24,069 bases of DNA, from positions 1 to 24,069 of the forward strand of contig JBPCXH010000077.1 in NCBI GenBank assembly GCA_051008735.1, written 5' to 3'. Below, piece after piece: positions 21,828 through 24,069 of this stretch (position 1 is the stretch's first letter; every line of letters starts with the position of its first letter). This DNA comes from J054 sp051008735 (GTDB taxonomy: Bacteria; Pseudomonadota; Gammaproteobacteria; Steroidobacterales; GCA-2729495). The notes under the pieces were generated by a model. That model saw only the letters and a program-made list of their open reading frames with translations, was not told the DNA's origin and searched no databases. The translations under genes and the position numbers were made by a program.

Positions 21828-23254
21828 ACCCTTCCCGTCCATCGCCGGGTCCGGTCCGCCGCCGCGCTTTCTTACTGCTGGCTGCGCTGTGCCTGATTGG
21901 CGGCAGCGTGTCCGCCGGTGAAATTCCCGGCCTTGCCCCGCCGCGACTGCCCAGCCTGGACGCTGTCGCTGAACTTTATAACTCCAATGACAACCTGGGC
22001 CGCGGCAAGGCCGTGGATGATTTTCGCACCCAGCAACTCGGTCTTGCCCTGGTCATAGAAGATCGGTGGCTGTTTGCTCTGGATCACAGCATCCTGACCC
22101 TGGACAAATACGCCGATGACGGCCCCGATGGCCGGCTGGATCAGGTGAGTGCGTCCCTGGGTTATCGCCTGCTGCGCCGGCGTGACAAAAACCGCCAGAT
22201 CAATCTGGATATCGGCGGCGGTTTTCGCAGCACAGACAATTTCGGTGGCTCCCGGATTCAGAATGGTTTTCATCAACTGGTAAACGACCGGGTGGTGGAG
22301 TCGCCTTACGTTGATTCGGACCGTACCGATCTGACAGCCTGGATCCGGGGCGACACGGCCGGTGACTTGCCCTGGCTGGCCGAGGATGCCGGCGAGGGCG
22401 GTTGGCGCCCGGGTTACTGGCTTAACGGTGCGACCGTTGGCACCACGGACGGGCAGTGGGATGGCACGGTGTCAGCCAACGCGACCCTGAACCGCGGTTT
22501 GTTTGATGCCTGGCTGGGTCTTCGCGGTGACTGGCGCAGCGGTTACAACCAGGATCGCGTGCAGTCGGAAACGGCAAGCAATGAAGAGGGCTTGTATATC
22601 AATGTGGGCCTTCGCTATGGGCCCATCCTCGTGGAAACCGTCCAGGGCTTTGACGACGATAAGGCTTTCGGGCGGGTCAGTGTGCTCAGTGGTATGGGCG
22701 GCAAGGCCAGCACGCGGCGGTTTAATTCCGGCACTAATCTGACAGTGGGTGTCACCGTCCCCCGCACCCAGGTGGTGGTTCAGGGTCGCACCCCCGTGTG
22801 CCGGCTATTTGGCTGTGGCCTGGACAGTCGCTGGCGTCTGCTGGCTGATGTTCGCTACGGCAAACCGACGGAAGGTACCTCGCCTGACGTTTACCTGGAA
22901 TCGACCCAACTGGGCCTGGGAATCGAGTTGGAAGATCAGCCCGGCTTCATGCCCCGCTGGCTGGCCGCCTACGGTTCACTTGGCGCGGGTTGGCGTCGCG
23001 AAGAGGTTTTCGGGGAACTGACCCTGTCGAATGCACCGACCGTCTCGGAAAGCAGCGCCTTGCTCATGACTGAGGTGGGGATTCGTGCTGCCTTGCAGCC
23101 ACCAGACCAGGCCTGGCGCCTGCGTCTCCAGATGGGCCTGAGCGGCTGGCTGCCGGCCGACTCCAAGCGCGTGGACTTTGCCGGTGGGCGCCAGCGCGTA
23201 CTCAAGCCCGATGCCTCGCTGCTGATCGGCGGCGTCCTGGACTTCGGCAGCTGA
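21824..23254 (+). CDS. outer-membrane beta-barrel protein, possibly LpxR-like (lipid A 3'-O-deacylase family)
   Basis: The 476-residue product has a signal peptide (hydrophobic residues 15-27, likely cleavage after SVSA at 31). It then shows alternating hydrophobic/polar strands with many aromatic and glycine residues, as in outer-membrane barrels. The N-terminal part has LYNSNDN (51-57), a DDFRTQQLG segment (65-73) and RIQNGFH (144-150), a spacing that recalls the LpxR family pattern NDN / YTNG / QxxxH with N55, D56, Q146 and H150. The asparagine of the TNG-like motif is Q70 here. LpxR proteins are usually about 320 residues, so this one is long. The start is TTG at 21824, overlapping the ychF stop, without a Shine-Dalgarno. 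A generic barrel of unknown function is the alternative. Confidence 0.6.
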   Translation: MNPSRPSPGPVRRRAFLLLAALCLIGGSVSAGEIPGLAPPRLPSLDAVAELYNSNDNLGRGKAVDDFRTQQLGLALVIEDRWLFALDHSILTLDKYADDGPDGRLDQVSASLGYRLLRRRDKNRQINLDIGGGFRSTDNFGGSRIQNGFHQLVNDRVVESPYVDSDRTDLTAWIRGDTAGDLPWLAEDAGEGGWRPGYWLNGATVGTTDGQWDGTVSANATLNRGLFDAWLGLRGDWRSGYNQDRVQSETASNEEGLYINVGLRYGPILVETVQGFDDDKAFGRVSVLSGMGGKASTRRFNSGTNLTVGVTVPRTQVVVQGRTPVCRLFGCGLDSRWRLLADVRYGKPTEGTSPDVYLESTQLGLGIELEDQPGFMPRWLAAYGSLGAGWRREEVFGELTLSNAPTVSESSALLMTEVGIRAALQPPDQAWRLRLQMGLSGWLPADSKRVDFAGGRQRVLKPDASLLIGGVLDFGS

Positions 23255-23263
23255 TAACAGCTG

Positions 23264-23311
23264 GCCGCCTCGTGGCGGCTTCGCCAAAGGTGTCTGCAGC
23301 GGTCCCGCTGC
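23264..23311 (+). terminator. two tandem GC-rich hairpins behind the barrel gene
   Basis: The first hairpin is GCCGCC-TCGT-GGCGGC (23264-23279) and the second GCAGCG-GTCC-CGCTGC (23296-23311). Both have perfect 6-base stems with 4-base loops. Neither has a U-tract, so they may act as weak terminators, Rho-pausing sites or 3'-end protectors. Confidence 0.45.
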
Positions 23312-23325
23312 TGCCAGTGGGCCGG

Positions 23326-23349
23326 TGCTAGGATGGTTGTGGAGTTCCC
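23326..23349 (+). promoter_or_regulatory. extended -10 and ribosome binding site of the SDR gene
   Basis: TGC-TAGGAT (23326-23334) has the extended -10 form with four of six matches. GGAG (23341-23344) lies 5 bases before the ATG at 23350. No -35 box is visible. Confidence 0.4.
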
Positions 23350-24018
23350 ATGAACGACAAAGCTGTCCTAATTTTTTGCGCCGACACAGACACCGGTTAC
23401 CGGGTGTCTCAGTTACTGCGGCGCGAAGATCGCCGCGTCATCGCGGTGATGCGCGAACGTGCAGACCCTGTTCTGCTCGTTAAACTCAAATGTGAAGTTG
23501 TCGTGGCCGATCCGACGGATCGTGAAGCTGTTCGCCGGCTATGCGCCGACTATGCAGCCGATCAACCGGCAGTTGTTTCTATGCTCGGTGGTTCTCCCAC
23601 TCTGAACAGTCAGGGCAACATCAACGTCATCGATGCAGCCAGAGAATTCGGCCTGCAGCGATTCGTGATGTTGACCTCCATCGGTTGCGGCAATAGTGCG
23701 CCGGCTGTTGATCCTTTCGTGAAGGCCTTCATCGGCAAATCAATCCGTGCCAAGAACTGGGCCGAGAAACACTTGTTTGCCACCAACCTGGACTGGACCG
23801 TGATTCGCCCGGGCCGCATGATGCGCCGCGCCAGTCGCGGCCAGCCTGTGCTGGTGGATAACCCGAATGTTTCCGGCCACATCAATGTCTTTGATCTGGG
23901 GGACCTGGTTCACCAGGTGCTTTCCAGCGACCAGTCGGTGCGCAAAGTGTTTACCGCCGTGGACGACGCCCGGGCCTACGACGTGGAGGGTAAGCCCCTG
24001 AAACCCGCCCAGCTCTAG
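23350..24018 (+). CDS. atypical SDR / NAD(P)-binding Rossmann-fold protein
   Basis: The 222-residue product has the layout of atypical short-chain dehydrogenase-like proteins (NAD(P)H-binding, biliverdin-reductase-B-like): a first beta strand VLIFCADTDTGYRVSQLLRR, an acidic VVADPTD at about 52-58, a VVSMLGG strand end, RFVMLTSIGCGN, and WTVIRPGRM near 158. The glycine-rich cofactor loop is degenerate: of the usual GxxGxxG only the last glycine remains (CADTDTG). There is no classical YxxxK pair at the usual place, which is normal for atypical members. Substrate is unknown. It has its own promoter-like element and begins after tandem hairpins, so it is probably a separate transcription unit. 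Confidence 0.8.
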   Translation: MNDKAVLIFCADTDTGYRVSQLLRREDRRVIAVMRERADPVLLVKLKCEVVVADPTDREAVRRLCADYAADQPAVVSMLGGSPTLNSQGNINVIDAAREFGLQRFVMLTSIGCGNSAPAVDPFVKAFIGKSIRAKNWAEKHLFATNLDWTVIRPGRMMRRASRGQPVLVDNPNVSGHINVFDLGDLVHQVLSSDQSVRKVFTAVDDARAYDVEGKPLKPAQL

Positions 24019-24069
24019 GGGCGCCTTGACAGGCCCCGGGCGCAAGCCGAGAATGCGCGTCCTTCTGTC
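24019..24069. other. window-edge non-coding tail
   Basis: The last 51 bases hold no recognisable gene. CTTGACAGG (24026-24034) contains a consensus TTGACA that could be a -35 box for a gene beyond the window; at 16-18 bases further on, GAGAAT or a similar hexamer near 24049-24054 could be its -10. Confidence 0.3.

Noticed and set aside
20406..21842. 478-codon open frame on the minus strand opposite ychF
   Set aside because: It lies wholly antisense to a textbook ychF and resembles no protein; long antisense frames are expected in GC-rich DNA.
1..24069. CRISPR array, prophage, transposon or integron
   Set aside because: There are no regularly spaced repeats, no transposase, integrase or phage structural genes, and no IS-like terminal repeats; the only tandem repeat is the two-copy prs-tail unit.

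Overview
The window reads as a chromosomal segment of a high-GC gammaproteobacterium. The evidence is a gene backbone that matches the Pseudomonas-type order moeB–prmC–prfA–(hemA)–lbcA–lolB–(ispE)–tRNA-Gln–prs–rplY–pth–ychF, plus outer-membrane biogenesis genes typical of that class (lolB, a CtpA-partner-like TPR lipoprotein, an RND efflux system). I cannot place it to genus. I see no integrase, transposase, phage gene or CRISPR array.

Layout, left to right. (1) 1-1845: a small CxxC protein at the edge, then moeB and prmC on the minus strand. (2) 1924-5886: a sulfur-related block lies between prmC and prfA, which are normally neighbours. It holds a MetB/MetC-family PLP enzyme, a flavodoxin-fold reductase and a split YeeE/YedE transporter pair on the plus strand, and a fungal/mitochondrial-type cysteine synthase on the minus strand directly behind prfA. 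(3) 5888-12284: prfA (minus), then the lbcA-like gene, lolB, tRNA-Gln(TTG), prs, rplY and pth (plus). hemA is absent from between prfA and lbcA, and ispE from between lolB and tRNA-Gln. The 3' end of prs and about 150 bp behind it are tandemly duplicated before rplY. (4) 12305-20472: a minus-strand block splits pth from ychF. It holds a K+ channel-like protein with a periplasmic helical protein, a complete MFP–RND–OMP efflux operon, and a short core-MetE (MesD-like) methionine synthase. (5) 20733-24018: ychF, an outer-membrane beta-barrel with LpxR-like residues overlapping its stop codon, and an atypical SDR.

How the genes work together. The backbone serves translation termination (prfA, prmC), tRNA recycling (pth), ribosomal protein bL25, PRPP supply (prs) and lipoprotein/cell-envelope maintenance (lbcA, lolB). 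The two inserted blocks carry a sulfur theme: sulfur uptake, cysteine synthesis, cystathionine chemistry and, about 14 kb away, methionine synthesis by a reduced MetE-like enzyme. I infer a clustered sulfur-amino-acid capability; regulation and substrates are not shown by the sequence. The most unusual DNA-level features are the prs-tail duplication, the 20-bp divergent prfA/lbcA spacer with back-to-back -10-like boxes close to both start codons, and two TTGA stop/start overlaps.
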